A stretch of DNA of 64,000 bases from Akkermansiaceae bacterium (lineage in GTDB: Bacteria; Verrucomicrobiota; Verrucomicrobiia; Verrucomicrobiales; Akkermansiaceae): positions 186,001-250,000 of the forward strand of contig JAHCBC010000005.1 in assembly GCA_019634595.1 (NCBI GenBank), written 5' to 3'. The notes beneath the pieces were generated by a model. The model saw only the letters and a program-made list of their open reading frames with translations, was not told the origin of the DNA and ran no database searches. This document shows positions 40,461 through 49,776 of this stretch, piece after piece. The first letter of the stretch is position 1. Each line of letters begins with the position of its first letter. Position numbers and translations under genes: made by a program.

Positions 40461-43400
40461 TCAGTTCTTCGTCACTTTCAGCCTGAGGAATTGTTTTCCT
40501 GTGGATGACTGCGTTTCCGCGAGGCGGTAGGTGGTGGTGACAGTTCCGGCTTGCGGAGTGCTGGCGTGGAAAACCACTCCGTCCGTCCTCCAGCTTCCGG
40601 GGGAGAGATCAGGACTCCGCTCGACCTCGCAGGTGATTCCTGGCGGCGGAGGATCCGGCTGTGTGAAGGAAAACGTGGCATAGGTCTGTCCGCCGTCCTG
40701 GTGGGTTCCCTGGGTGAGCTTTCCGGAGAGGTTGGATGCACCTGCGGACAAGCCGAGGGCGTATTTCACCAGCAGCGGCGCGGAGCCGTCGGAAGGAATG
40801 GCGGTGGCATTGCCGGGTCCGCTTTCGTCCATCGGCAGTTGGTTTTCCAGCAGCCAGAGCTGGTAGCCGGTCGCAGTGCCCGGGGCGGCCACCGCCGGAG
40901 CGGATGGCATCGGGAACCGCGTGGCCCATGAGGAAAACTGGCCTGCGGGGGCGTTCCGCACCCGGTAGTGGTAGTGGACGCCGGGGAGGACGGACGTGTC
41001 GCTGTAGGCGGTGCCTCCGGATGGCAGTGTGTGCAGCGCAACCCAGTCTCCATGGACGGCTTTCCGCTCGATCTCAACCGTGTCGGAGTTCGCCGGGGCA
41101 TCGAACCAGGAAAGCACGATGCCGGTGCCGGGAGTGGCAGTGGAAGTGAGGAAGCCCGGCCGCAGCGGTGCCGCGGCGACGGGAGGAGTGGTGGTGCGGA
41201 TGAAGGCGGTGGGGGAACTGTTTCCTCCGGGATTCTCCGCGGTGATGCGGTATTCGTAGGAAGTGTCCGGCTGCGCGGTGGTGTCCGCATGGGAACCCGG
41301 GCCGGACGCGCTGAAGGTGGTCTCTGAACCATCATCTCCGCGCCGCTCGATCTGGTGGCCGGTCGCCATGGCCTGGGCATTCCAGTTGAGCGTCGCCCCG
41401 GTGGAGGCCGTGGAGGTGATGGTGAATCCCCCGGGTGTGACGGGCAGAGGCGGAGAGGTGAGGGCCACGTTCTCATAGACGCCCAACTGGTAGTCCACCA
41501 CCGCGGAATCCGCGCAGTGGTAGATGCCCCAGTAGGCGGTGGCGGGGAATCCACTGATTGACTGGCTGGCGAGATGGGTCCAGTTGGTGCCATCGGTGGA
41601 TACCTCGGAAACGAAAAGGTCCCCCATGCGCGTCAGGCGGACCCAGCATGCGATGATGGTGGCGTTCGTGTTGTTCGGCCATTCCGGTGCCGCCGGTGCC
41701 ACGGTGGCTCCGCCGGTGGTGGTGCGGTGGAGAAACTTCGTGCCGAAGCCGGTGTTGGACGAGGAAAGGGTGACCGCCATCTGCGCGTTGGTCGTCAGGG
41801 CGGAGCGGACCATCACGCCGAACCGGGCGTTGTTCTGCGCGGGGTTGGAACCCCGCACCCGCATGACGAGGGAGCCGTCCCCCGTGCGCGTCTGGTGGAT
41901 GAAATGGCCGCTTTCCGCGGTTCCTGCGGCGACGGGGGCGGTGCCGCCGATGATCGCGTCACCGATGGCTCCGTCCACGGTGACCGCGGGTGAGTTGTAG
42001 GTGATGGTGCCCAAGGTGGCGGAAGTCCACGGCGCGTCCAGCGGCGCTGCCGGATCCTCCATCAGGGCGGAGTGGGTGGTTTGCAGCCCCAGGCCCATGC
42101 CGCCGGTGGGATTGCTGAGGGTGACCTTGAACTGGCGGGGGAAACTCGGCGTCGTCAGCATGGGCACGTTGATGAACTTCGTGCCGGACTCCCCGTCCTG
42201 CCATGTCACGCTGCCGGTGGTCGCTGTGTAGTGGGTGCCCGCCGTGGCGGAGGAATTAGCCGTGGTGAAGGAGACGCTGGCCTGTCCATGGGAGCCGGAG
42301 CCGCGGGTGACGGGGATGAACGCCGTGCCGGTGGTCCGGTCATACTTCGCAAGGGCCTGCGTGAACTCGACGATCCCCGGGATCGGCTCGTGGAAAGCTT
42401 CGTTGGACGGGATGGAGTCCGCCGTGCCGAGCGCGGTGACGCGGTAGATGTAGATGCCCGCTTGATAGGCAGCGGTGGTATCCGTGTAGCGGGTGGTGTC
42501 CGCGGGGACCGTAGCGATGGTGGCGTAGGTGCCTGACTGGCCGCTTTTCCGCTCGATGCGGAAGCCGGTTTCATTGTCCGAGTTGTCGGCCCATGTCAGG
42601 GTGATGGTGGTCGCGGGCGTCACAGGCCCGCCCGTGAGGGCGATGTTGTCCAGACGGGCGCCGCTTCCCGCCGCGAAGCTGACGGTGAAGACGATGGCAT
42701 CGCCGGGATTGAGCGTCACTCCGGGGATGGGCACGGAAAAGTCCCCGTAAGGCTGGGGATCGGTCGAGTCGATGGATGTCGGCAGGGCGAGCGGTGTGGG
42801 GGTGATGCCCACGGATGCCCCGCCGTTGACGGAATACGATACATTCAGTGCCGAACCCGCGCTGAGGGAGGTGGCATCCAGGAGGAGGGAGTCGAGCAGC
42901 CATGGGGTGGCTCCACCGTGGTTCACCGTGATGGTGAACGGCCCGGTCATGCGGAGGAATCCGTCGGACGTGTTGGGGGATTTGATCCTGCTGTCACCGT
43001 AGAACTTGTCGTCGCTGCCTCCGGATGAACGTGAGTCGGTGGACTTCGTGAGGGAGGCGGTGACACCGGCTGCGGTCTCTTCAGCGGCTTCTCCGGCGCT
43101 GGAATTGTTCTCGAACCGGTGGAATCCGGCGAGAACGGTGGGGAGGGACAACATCGCCTCGAGTTCCGACGGATTCGCGGGTCCGGCGAGTGTGGCGGCG
43201 GATGGAGTGATGGTGGCGGGGGATCCGATACTGAGATTATAGTAGGAACCTCCGGGGACGTTCTCCAGTTTGAGCGTCTTCACCAGATAGGTGAGCGGTG
43301 CTCCCTCAGGTGCCGCCGCATCGGCGTAGCCGGGGATGGCGAGGGGTTCCGCGGTCAGCCGGGTGAACGGGCCGTCCGGAGAGGGGCCGCGGTACACATG

Positions 43401-44981
43401 GTAACCCGCCGCTCCGGTTTCGGTGGAGGCGGCCCAGTTCAATGAGACTCCGCCGTTGGAACTGGTGGCGGTCAGGGATCGTGGTGGTTCCACCGTGTGC
43501 AGGCGCAGGGCGGGGTCGCCCATCAGCGAGATGTGCGCGTAGTTTCCGAAGGAAGCCTGCGGGGTGTAGTTGGTGCCGCCGGACAGGCCGGAGTTCATGG
43601 ACGCGCGTGCCGCGTGGCCCCATGTCTCTCCCAGGCCGGGCTGGTGGGTGAACCAGTTGGGCCGGCCGCTCCAGAAGCACGTCAGCCCCAGTGACGTGCC
43701 CTCCGCATTCCCGCACAGGGCCGCGCGCATCAGGTTGTTGTCGGACGCCCAGTCCCCGAAGTAGCTGCCGAAAAGGGAGGTGAAGACGACGCGGCTCGCC
43801 TTCGTGCCGAAGTCCCGGGAGTTGCCGAAGTTGGAGGCGTTGTCATAGGAACCGCCGCCGCAACCGTAGCCGAAGAGGTAGTCCTTGCCGGAGGCGAAGG
43901 CCGGGGTGAACCACTGGTTGTTCCCAGGAGTGTCAACGACAGGGCCAACCGCCGTCAGCGCGGTTGCCCAGCCCTGGACGGCGAAGGCTTCGCTGTTGTT
44001 GAAATGCCCGAACCCGTCCCGGATGATGCTGCGCCGCGGGATGTCCGCGTAGGCTCCCGTCTTGTGCCGGAACTGGTGGGCCCGCTGGAGATAGCGGCGC
44101 AGCCGGGATGCTTCCGTGACCCCGCCGGACGGGGCGCGGTTCATGCCCGCCAGATCCACCCGGCCGAGTTCCAGTTCGATCGCGCTGGGGAAGGTGTTCT
44201 GGTCGAATTTTCCGTCGCCGGGCACGTTGTCGTTCCGGGTTCCGCTGGCGTTGGTGTTGTTCACCGTGGTGTCCGTCCAGTTCCCGTTCATGTCCCCGTA
44301 GTAGCCGTCGCTGGGCCATGCGCCCACGTGGTCGGGGGAGTGGCCGTCCGGGGCCATGTTTCCGGAGTAGGGAACCGGCACCCGTCCCAACAGATACAGC
44401 GACTTGGTGTTCACCGGATCCTCGTCGTAGGCCGCCTTGATCAGCGCCTTGGTGGAAATGGCGGTGCCGCTGCGGGGAGCGGTGATGGTGCGGACCGTCC
44501 ATCCGTCGGCTGCCAGGTCGGCTTTCAGCAGGGAGATTTCGGCGGCCAGCGGGGTGATCATCGTGTCGTCGATCACCAGCAGCAGGATGCCCCGGGAATG
44601 AACCTCCGGAACCTTCACCCCGGCGGAGATGTATCCGATGGCGATGTTCGGAGATCCGCTGCTGAATCTTCTCTCCAGCCAGTATTCGTAGGATTCACCG
44701 AGGACGGCGGTGGTGTCCGTGTAGGATGTCTGCGTCGTTGTCAGGGTGGAAAGCAGCGTCCAGATATTCGAGCCCTTCGGGCGGCGGTGGATCCTCTGCG
44801 TGGTGACGGTGATGGGCGTCGTGCCGGTGACGGGTATCCGTACCGTCCAGGAAAGGGTGATGTGCGGGGCGGTGTCGGAGACGGTGGCCTGCAGGTCCAC
44901 GGCGAAATCACGTGGTGTCGCGGCATGGGCGGACAAAGGTACAAGCGCGGCGGAAGCGACGAGCGCGGCAACGGGTTTCAC
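40461..44981 (-). CDS. Very large secreted protein with C25-like, Calx-beta and FN3 regions
   Basis: About 1,506 residues from a GTG at 44981, which opens a signal peptide (MKPVAALVASAALVPLSAHA); upstream open codons are repeat-derived. An N-terminal FN3-like domain is followed by a 400-residue region resembling peptidase C25 (gingipain) in layout: ILLLVIDDTMITPLAAEISL, YLLGRVPVPYSG, LELGRVDLAGM, and the terminal AHISLMGDPALRLH. The expected catalytic His/Cys pair is not evident (FGYGCGGGSYD instead of a GHG motif). After this come FN3 domains, a Calx-beta domain (TAFIPVTRGSGSHGQASVSF), a concanavalin-like domain and further FN3 repeats. Probably cell-surface or extracellular. Confidence 0.82.
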   Translation of the reverse strand: MKPVAALVASAALVPLSAHAATPRDFAVDLQATVSDTAPHITLSWTVRIPVTGTTPITVTTQRIHRRPKGSNIWTLLSTLTTTQTSYTDTTAVLGESYEYWLERRFSSGSPNIAIGYISAGVKVPEVHSRGILLLVIDDTMITPLAAEISLLKADLAADGWTVRTITAPRSGTAISTKALIKAAYDEDPVNTKSLYLLGRVPVPYSGNMAPDGHSPDHVGAWPSDGYYGDMNGNWTDTTVNNTNASGTRNDNVPGDGKFDQNTFPSAIELELGRVDLAGMNRAPSGGVTEASRLRRYLQRAHQFRHKTGAYADIPRRSIIRDGFGHFNNSEAFAVQGWATALTAVGPVVDTPGNNQWFTPAFASGKDYLFGYGCGGGSYDNASNFGNSRDFGTKASRVVFTSLFGSYFGDWASDNNLMRAALCGNAEGTSLGLTCFWSGRPNWFTHQPGLGETWGHAARASMNSGLSGGTNYTPQASFGNYAHISLMGDPALRLHTVEPPRSLTATSSNGGVSLNWAASTETGAAGYHVYRGPSPDGPFTRLTAEPLAIPGYADAAAPEGAPLTYLVKTLKLENVPGGSYYNLSIGSPATITPSAATLAGPANPSELEAMLSLPTVLAGFHRFENNSSAGEAAEETAAGVTASLTKSTDSRSSGGSDDKFYGDSRIKSPNTSDGFLRMTGPFTITVNHGGATPWLLDSLLLDATSLSAGSALNVSYSVNGGASVGITPTPLALPTSIDSTDPQPYGDFSVPIPGVTLNPGDAIVFTVSFAAGSGARLDNIALTGGPVTPATTITLTWADNSDNETGFRIERKSGQSGTYATIATVPADTTRYTDTTAAYQAGIYIYRVTALGTADSIPSNEAFHEPIPGIVEFTQALAKYDRTTGTAFIPVTRGSGSHGQASVSFTTANSSATAGTHYTATTGSVTWQDGESGTKFINVPMLTTPSFPRQFKVTLSNPTGGMGLGLQTTHSALMEDPAAPLDAPWTSATLGTITYNSPAVTVDGAIGDAIIGGTAPVAAGTAESGHFIHQTRTGDGSLVMRVRGSNPAQNNARFGVMVRSALTTNAQMAVTLSSSNTGFGTKFLHRTTTGGATVAPAAPEWPNNTNATIIACWVRLTRMGDLFVSEVSTDGTNWTHLASQSISGFPATAYWGIYHCADSAVVDYQLGVYENVALTSPPLPVTPGGFTITSTASTGATLNWNAQAMATGHQIERRGDDGSETTFSASGPGSHADTTAQPDTSYEYRITAENPGGNSSPTAFIRTTTPPVAAAPLRPGFLTSTATPGTGIVLSWFDAPANSDTVEIERKAVHGDWVALHTLPSGGTAYSDTSVLPGVHYHYRVRNAPAGQFSSWATRFPMPSAPAVAAPGTATGYQLWLLENQLPMDESGPGNATAIPSDGSAPLLVKYALGLSAGASNLSGKLTQGTHQDGGQTYATFSFTQPDPPPPGITCEVERSPDLSPGSWRTDGVVFHASTPQAGTVTTTYRLAETQSSTGKQFLRLKVTKN

Positions 44982-45077
44982 GAAAATGACGGGTGGGTTT
45001 CCTAGAGAAATGGCAGGAGCCGGAAATTCTTCAAAGGAATTCCTCCGGGGTGATGGTCCCACTTTCGGAGGGCGGCG

Positions 45078-45297
45078 GAAGTCCATGGAAAACCGCAGCC
45101 GGTTCACCCGATGATCTCCATCAAATAGAAGAAACCGCAGATGGCCACAGATGAAAGAGATCCATTCCTACCTCTTTCCTATCTGCGTTCATCTGCGGTT
45201 CATTGCATCTCTTCATCCGAGGGAACACCGACGGGAAATCGCAGCCGGACCATCCTTTGGCATCCACCCCGCCGGAGCTCTCACGAGCTTCGCTATC
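45078..45297. repeat. F2 REP/BIME element, copy d, interrupted
   Basis: Two partial F2 pieces flank a different repeat. The left piece (45078-45109, GAAGTCCATGG...CGCAGCCGGTTCACC) matches the inverted F2 spacer. The right piece (45238-45297) carries a second GCAGCCGG, a CCACCCCGCCGG stretch and the palindromic end GAGCTC-tcac-GAGCTTCGCTA. The piece between them (45131-45201) is a separate hairpin repeat. The right end lies 9 nt from the pyruvyltransferase stop. This accounts for most of the gene-free stretch 44982-45306. Confidence 0.75.
45131..45201. repeat. CCGCAGATG-type hairpin repeat
   Basis: GAAACCGCAGATG (45131-45143) pairs with CATCTGCGGTTC (45190-45201), and further matches CAGAT/ATCTG and AGAG/CTCT extend the stem inward. 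Such CCGCAGATG...CATCTGCGG inverted repeats occur as dispersed elements in several bacterial phyla. Here it splits an F2 element, so it either inserted into it or lies between two partial copies. Confidence 0.75.
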
Positions 45298-45306
45298 CCG
45301 CGCAAA

Positions 45307-46554
45307 TCACACGCTCTTCTTCAGGATCGCGACGGTTTCCTTCTGCCGTTGCACGACGTATTCACGGGCCTTGGCGGTCTTCTCCCTGGCTGCGGCGGGA
45401 TCTTTCGCCATGGCCAGCACCGTCCCGACCAACCGCGAACGGTTCTCCTCGTCATCGAGATCGAACAACCAGTCACCCAGCCCGATCTGCTCCCACATGA
45501 AGCCCTTCGTCGTCTGTTCCACAAAGCGGCAGACGATCGCCGGTATGCCGTTGCCGACGCACATGATGGGCGTGTGCATCTCACTGCCGAAGTATCCGGC
45601 GGAGCGGGCATAGACGCTGAGCGCCTCATCCGTGAGCCAGAACTTGTCCCGCCACGCGACCCTCGGTTTCACCTCGTCCGGCAGGGGGTCGAAAAGCAGT
45701 TCCTTCCCTTCCTGCATCTGCGTGGAATCCTCCGGGCAGATCAGGACGTTCAGATCCGTCTCCTGGATGATCCGGATGATCGCCTCGCGCAGCAGCACAT
45801 GGTCGTGCTCCTTCATCTTTTCGTTCTGTTCGTGCTTCGCGGGATTGAACTTGGTTCCGCGCTTGATGCGCCAGTAAGGGGCATTGCGGAGGTTCGGGAT
45901 GCAGCAGAGGAACTTGCCCCCCTTCAGACCCTGGGCTTCCATGAACGCGATGGCCTTCCCGTCATTCCGGACATCACAGGCGAAGGCACCGTCCGGGCCG
46001 AACTCGATGATGGGTGACTTGACCCCGGCATCCTTCACCACCTGGAGGGACTTCGGGTCGCGCAGGAAGACGAAGGCGGCCGTGTCGAGGAGGGACTTGG
46101 TCCGCTCGTCCAGGCCGCTGTTGTTCATGATCTTCATCCCCGGGTCGCCGGCGGGGGCCATGGTGATGCCATAGACCCCGTAGGGCTTTTTCACCTCGTT
46201 CTTCCATATCTCCACATCGCGGTGGGCGGTGAGGTAGGGGCCGGAGCCGTGGAGCAGGAAGTCGCAGCCATCGATGATCTTGCGGTCCTTCGTGATGACC
46301 AGCTTCGGGAAACGCCGGAGAAGCATTTCCTCGACTCCATCCGCCACGCTCGACGGCCAGAGGATCACCTCCGCCTCGGGGAAGTAATTCTCCAGGATGG
46401 CCAGCACGCCCGGCGTGTGGGCGATGTCCCCGATGTTCACCGTCTGCCAGGAGGAACGGAGGACGATCTTCGGCGGGCGCTTGCCCTGCGCCACGGCAGG
46501 GATGGTGGCGAAGGCGGCGGCGAGGGCGGTGTGGAGGAAATGGCGGCGTTGCAT
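45307..46554 (-). CDS. Polysaccharide pyruvyl transferase family protein (secreted)
   Basis: 415 residues from ATG 46554. The N-terminus MQRRHFLHTALAAAFATIPAVA looks like a Tat signal, unusual for this family, whose members usually act in the cytoplasm. The body matches the PS_pyruv_trans pattern: NIGDIAHTPGVLAILENYFP, LHGSGPYLTAHRD, FVFLRDPKSLQVVKDAG, GPDGAFAC and the closing YFGSEMHTPIMCVGNGIP. Such proteins transfer ketal pyruvate to sugars, or form glycan-modifying folds. It follows the FAD oxidoreductase gene with a 14-nt gap, probably in one operon. Confidence 0.86.
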   Translation of the reverse strand: MQRRHFLHTALAAAFATIPAVAQGKRPPKIVLRSSWQTVNIGDIAHTPGVLAILENYFPEAEVILWPSSVADGVEEMLLRRFPKLVITKDRKIIDGCDFLLHGSGPYLTAHRDVEIWKNEVKKPYGVYGITMAPAGDPGMKIMNNSGLDERTKSLLDTAAFVFLRDPKSLQVVKDAGVKSPIIEFGPDGAFACDVRNDGKAIAFMEAQGLKGGKFLCCIPNLRNAPYWRIKRGTKFNPAKHEQNEKMKEHDHVLLREAIIRIIQETDLNVLICPEDSTQMQEGKELLFDPLPDEVKPRVAWRDKFWLTDEALSVYARSAGYFGSEMHTPIMCVGNGIPAIVCRFVEQTTKGFMWEQIGLGDWLFDLDDEENRSRLVGTVLAMAKDPAAAREKTAKAREYVVQRQKETVAILKKSV

Positions 46555-46568
46555 GGCGGGCGGGGTTT

Positions 46569-48203
46569 TCAGAACTCGGTGGAGATTTCCTTGGGATGAA
46601 GCTCGGGGGCTCCGGGCTTGAAGTCGATGACCTGGTTTTGATTCCGGAGCTTTTCCTGGAGCGTGGGGATGGGGACGGACTGGACCGGCATGCCGCCCGC
46701 CGCAGCCATGGCGGCGGCGGTTCCGGCGGCGTGGCCTCCCATCATCCAGGTGCTTTCCACCCGGTAGGTGCAGTAGGCGACGTGGGAGAAACTGGCCGCG
46801 CCGGGAACCAGCAGGTTCGTGCATTCACCGGACTTCGGTGTGATGGCGCGGTAGGGGATCTGGTAGGCATGTCCGCGCCGCCAGATACGCCCTTCGTTCA
46901 GGAACTCCGTCGGGGAAACGGCCAGCCTGCGGACATGATGCGAGTCGATGAAATGACTGCCGATGGCGATGGCGTCCTCCTTCCGGCGGTCCTCCTGCAC
47001 ATCCTTCTGCGTGACGACGTAGGCGCCTTTCATCCGGCGGGCTTCCCGCACGTAGAGCTGGTAGGGCCAGTTGCCGTTGTCCGCGAACTCATCCTTGTGC
47101 AGGCCCCAGCGTGACGTTTCCGCGCGCAGGCTTTCCGGCACGCTGGCGTCCGTGGCGAGGAAATGGAAAAAACCCAGCGTGTAGTCCGTGTGGTCCGCCA
47201 CGATGCGGTCGCGTCCGGCGTAGTCCGCATCCGGATATCCCTTCTGCCCCCCGAAGTGTCCGGTGGAAATGACGGCGGACTGGCGGTTGTTGACCTCCCA
47301 CTTTTTCGGGTCCGGCCTTCCGCCTAGCAGGGCGACCAGTTCGTTGAGCGCGACCTTGCCACGGGAGGCCATCCGCTCGTGGATCCAGTTTTCCAGCAGG
47401 CGGTAGCGGGCACGGTCATAGTTCGCCGGAGCAGGGAGCGGGCGGCGGAAGGCGGGGTCGTCGGTGAAGCAGAGCCGCCAGTTGTAGTTCATCACCATCG
47501 GGTCCGCGGCTCCTTCGGTGAAGTCCTTCACCCAGCCGTCGATGCCGGGCAGCAGCTTGCCGTTTTCATCCACGGTGGCCGCCTTGCGGGTGGTCTTGTC
47601 GAAGCGGATACCGGCGGCCTCTTCCCCGTATTGTTCACGGGATTCGCGGCCGGAAGCATGGCCGACTCCGGAGCGGGCCATCAGATCGCCCTCGTAGCTG
47701 GCATCGATGAACACCTTCGCGGAAAAGGTGGAGCCGTTTTCCAGGGTGATCCTCCGGATGTCAGTGCCTTCCTTCTCCACGGTGGAGACACGGGAGCCGT
47801 AGCGGATCGGGATCTCCTCCTTCCCCAGCATGGAAAGGAAGGTTTTCTCGGCCACGGAAGACTCGAAGTAGAAGGCGGGTTCCTGCTTCCCGTAGTGCCT
47901 GCCCATGTTCTCATAGAACTCCAGCGAGATTCCGCCGAAGGTCCACTTCAGCATGTGCTCGGACTCCGCGGTGTTGATGCCGCTGGTGTTCAACCCGCCG
48001 ACATGGCGGGTCGGCTCGATCAGCAGGACCTTCGCCCCCTCTCTCTTCGCCGCGATGGAGGCGGCGATACCGCAGGGAACGCCGCCATAGACCACCACGT
48101 CATACCGTTCCGCGGCATGTGATGTGGCCGGGAAGGCGCACCACCCCGCCACGCAGAGCATGGCGGTGCGGGCAAACTTCCGGCTCCCCGTGCTGGCTTT
48201 CAT
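46569..48203 (-). CDS. Secreted FAD-dependent oxidoreductase
   Basis: 544 residues. A signal-peptide-like N-terminus (FARTAMLCVAGWCAFPATSHA) precedes the dinucleotide fold YDVVVYGGVPCGIAASIAA, in which the usual GxGxxG is GGVPCG. VLLIEPTRHVGGLNTSGI, FIDASYEGDLMARSGVGHASG and the late WMMGGHAAGTAAAMAA are typical of the FAD_oxidored (PF12831) family abundant in Verrucomicrobiota. Substrate unknown, possibly a sugar or polyol. ATG 48203 overlaps the PEP-CTERM gene stop by ATGA, so the two are translationally coupled. Confidence 0.9.
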   Translation of the reverse strand: MKASTGSRKFARTAMLCVAGWCAFPATSHAAERYDVVVYGGVPCGIAASIAAKREGAKVLLIEPTRHVGGLNTSGINTAESEHMLKWTFGGISLEFYENMGRHYGKQEPAFYFESSVAEKTFLSMLGKEEIPIRYGSRVSTVEKEGTDIRRITLENGSTFSAKVFIDASYEGDLMARSGVGHASGRESREQYGEEAAGIRFDKTTRKAATVDENGKLLPGIDGWVKDFTEGAADPMVMNYNWRLCFTDDPAFRRPLPAPANYDRARYRLLENWIHERMASRGKVALNELVALLGGRPDPKKWEVNNRQSAVISTGHFGGQKGYPDADYAGRDRIVADHTDYTLGFFHFLATDASVPESLRAETSRWGLHKDEFADNGNWPYQLYVREARRMKGAYVVTQKDVQEDRRKEDAIAIGSHFIDSHHVRRLAVSPTEFLNEGRIWRRGHAYQIPYRAITPKSGECTNLLVPGAASFSHVAYCTYRVESTWMMGGHAAGTAAAMAAAGGMPVQSVPIPTLQEKLRNQNQVIDFKPGAPELHPKEISTEF

Positions 48204-49027
48204 CCCTGGCGGCGTCTGCGGGTGGAGAAGGCGAAAAGACCGGCGGCGGCCAGCAGCGCGGACGATGGCTCAGGGACGACATCGAGCTGGAAATTGTCCA
48301 CCTGGACTCCGAGGCGGGATCGCTCCGTATCCGTGCCGCTGCTCGTGCCGTTCTTGATGCCGTGGAATCCGTAGTAGGCGCCTGCCAGGGCGTCCGTGTC
48401 CGTGTAGGTGAAGGAATACGTGTTCGTCCCATCGGAAACTTCTCCGGTGAGAAGGACCGATGTGGCTGAAAGATAAGTGCCGGCCAAGGACATCGAGAGG
48501 GGGGTTGATGGGGAGAAGGTCGGTATGTTACCCGTGAATGCCGCCGCGAGGGAAGTGAAAGCAGTACCTGTTCCTTTCAACAGGCTGACCGTGCCAGCCA
48601 TGAAGTCCAGGCTGACGCGGTACGCGTCCGAAGTATGGAGATTGCTCCCCGTGCCGGAGGCGACAAGGGCGAACCGCATGATGGTGGGGGCGGTTGTCGC
48701 TTCCGTATCCAGAAGATAGGGGAGAGCCGACGATGACACCGTGAAATCATTCGGTCCGGTGAGTGCGTGATCCACGCTCACATGGCCGTTCTGGGAAGCG
48801 GACAGCAGGATCTGCATCCTGCGGGCATCTCCAGAGCCGACGATGTTTGTCAGGCCCCCCACGCTTTGGGTGAAGAGGAAGGCGGCTGCGGTGGTCTTGC
48901 TGGTATCGGAAAAATTTTCGCTGAACGGGACGGTCACGGTCGCCGCATGGGCGGCAGCGGCGGAGAGAATGACGGAGGAGATCGTGCCAGCGAGAGAACG
49001 GGGAAGTGTGGATGGGGATTTCAACAT
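48200..49027 (-). CDS. PEP-CTERM sorting domain protein
   Basis: 275 residues from ATG 49027. A signal peptide (SLAGTISSVILSAAAAHAA) leads into a LamG-like beta-sandwich: FSENFSDTS, SVDHALTGPNDFTVS, YRVSLDFMAGTVSLLKG, YYGFHGIKNGT. The C-terminus is a complete PEP-CTERM signal, VPEPSSALLAAAGLFAFSTR followed by RRRQG, which would be cleaved by an exosortase and directs the protein to the cell surface or extracellular matrix. The gene leads an operon with the FAD oxidoreductase and pyruvyltransferase. Confidence 0.93.
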   Translation of the reverse strand: MLKSPSTLPRSLAGTISSVILSAAAAHAATVTVPFSENFSDTSKTTAAAFLFTQSVGGLTNIVGSGDARRMQILLSASQNGHVSVDHALTGPNDFTVSSSALPYLLDTEATTAPTIMRFALVASGTGSNLHTSDAYRVSLDFMAGTVSLLKGTGTAFTSLAAAFTGNIPTFSPSTPLSMSLAGTYLSATSVLLTGEVSDGTNTYSFTYTDTDALAGAYYGFHGIKNGTSSGTDTERSRLGVQVDNFQLDVVPEPSSALLAAAGLFAFSTRRRRQG

Positions 49028-49191
49028 CGGCTTGGTTGGTTCATCAGGGATAAGACCCTGCGGGAAGCGCGGGCTTCCGGATTTCCATGTCCCGGAAGGG
49101 GGGGATGTCTCCGGAAAGGTGAAATTTTTTCCGATCATCGGAAAAAAAGGGATCAGGGTGTGACATCTTCCCCTGATGGCACATCAATCAG

Positions 49192-49776
49192 ATGGTGGCA
49201 GCGCCCGCTGACTCGATTCCCGATGACGAACCGGACCTGATCCGGAGGGCGCAACGTGGGGATCTCGCGGCGTTCGGCACCTTGGTGGGCCGTTATCAGG
49301 CGAGCATCCGTGCCTTCGCCGCCTTGCGCATGTCCGTGCGCTGCGAGGCGGAGGATCTGGCGCAGGAAACCTTTGTCATCGCCTGGCGGAAGCTCGCGGA
49401 CTTCGATCCAGGGACCTCCCTCGGCGCATGGCTGCGCCGCATCGCCCATCATCTGGTGCGGAACCACCGCAGGAAATTCCGCGCGGAGGGGGTGGGCGGC
49501 TACCAGGAGCTTGAGATCCTCTGGCGCGGGCAGGAGAGGGACAGGCCGGGCGGACCGGAGGAACGGCTTGCCGCGTTGCGGGATTGCCTTTCCAGGATGG
49601 ACGGCCCTTCCCGGGAGTTGCTGCACGACCGTTATCTGGAAGGGACCAGTGTCAGGGAACTGGCGGAGAGATCGGGAAAGGGATATTCCGCACTCACCAC
49701 CCAGCTCTATCGCTTGCGCGAAGTGCTGGCCCTCTGCGTGGAAAATGAAATGGGAGTCAACTCCGGAACGTCATGA
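49192..49776 (+). CDS. ECF RNA polymerase sigma factor
   Basis: 194 residues. Region 2 is AFGTLVGRYQASIRAFA then DLAQETFVIAWRKLADFDPG, and region 4 contains SRELLHDRYLEGTSVRELAER then YSALTTQLYRLREVL. The proportions and the LGAWLRRIAHHLVRNHRRK helix fit ECF sigma factors of the planctomycete/verrucomicrobial type. It is coupled to the next gene by ATGA (49773-49776). Sigma factor and FecR-type membrane protein encoded together suggest a cell-surface signalling unit. Confidence 0.9.
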   Translation: MVAAPADSIPDDEPDLIRRAQRGDLAAFGTLVGRYQASIRAFAALRMSVRCEAEDLAQETFVIAWRKLADFDPGTSLGAWLRRIAHHLVRNHRRKFRAEGVGGYQELEILWRGQERDRPGGPEERLAALRDCLSRMDGPSRELLHDRYLEGTSVRELAERSGKGYSALTTQLYRLREVLALCVENEMGVNSGTS

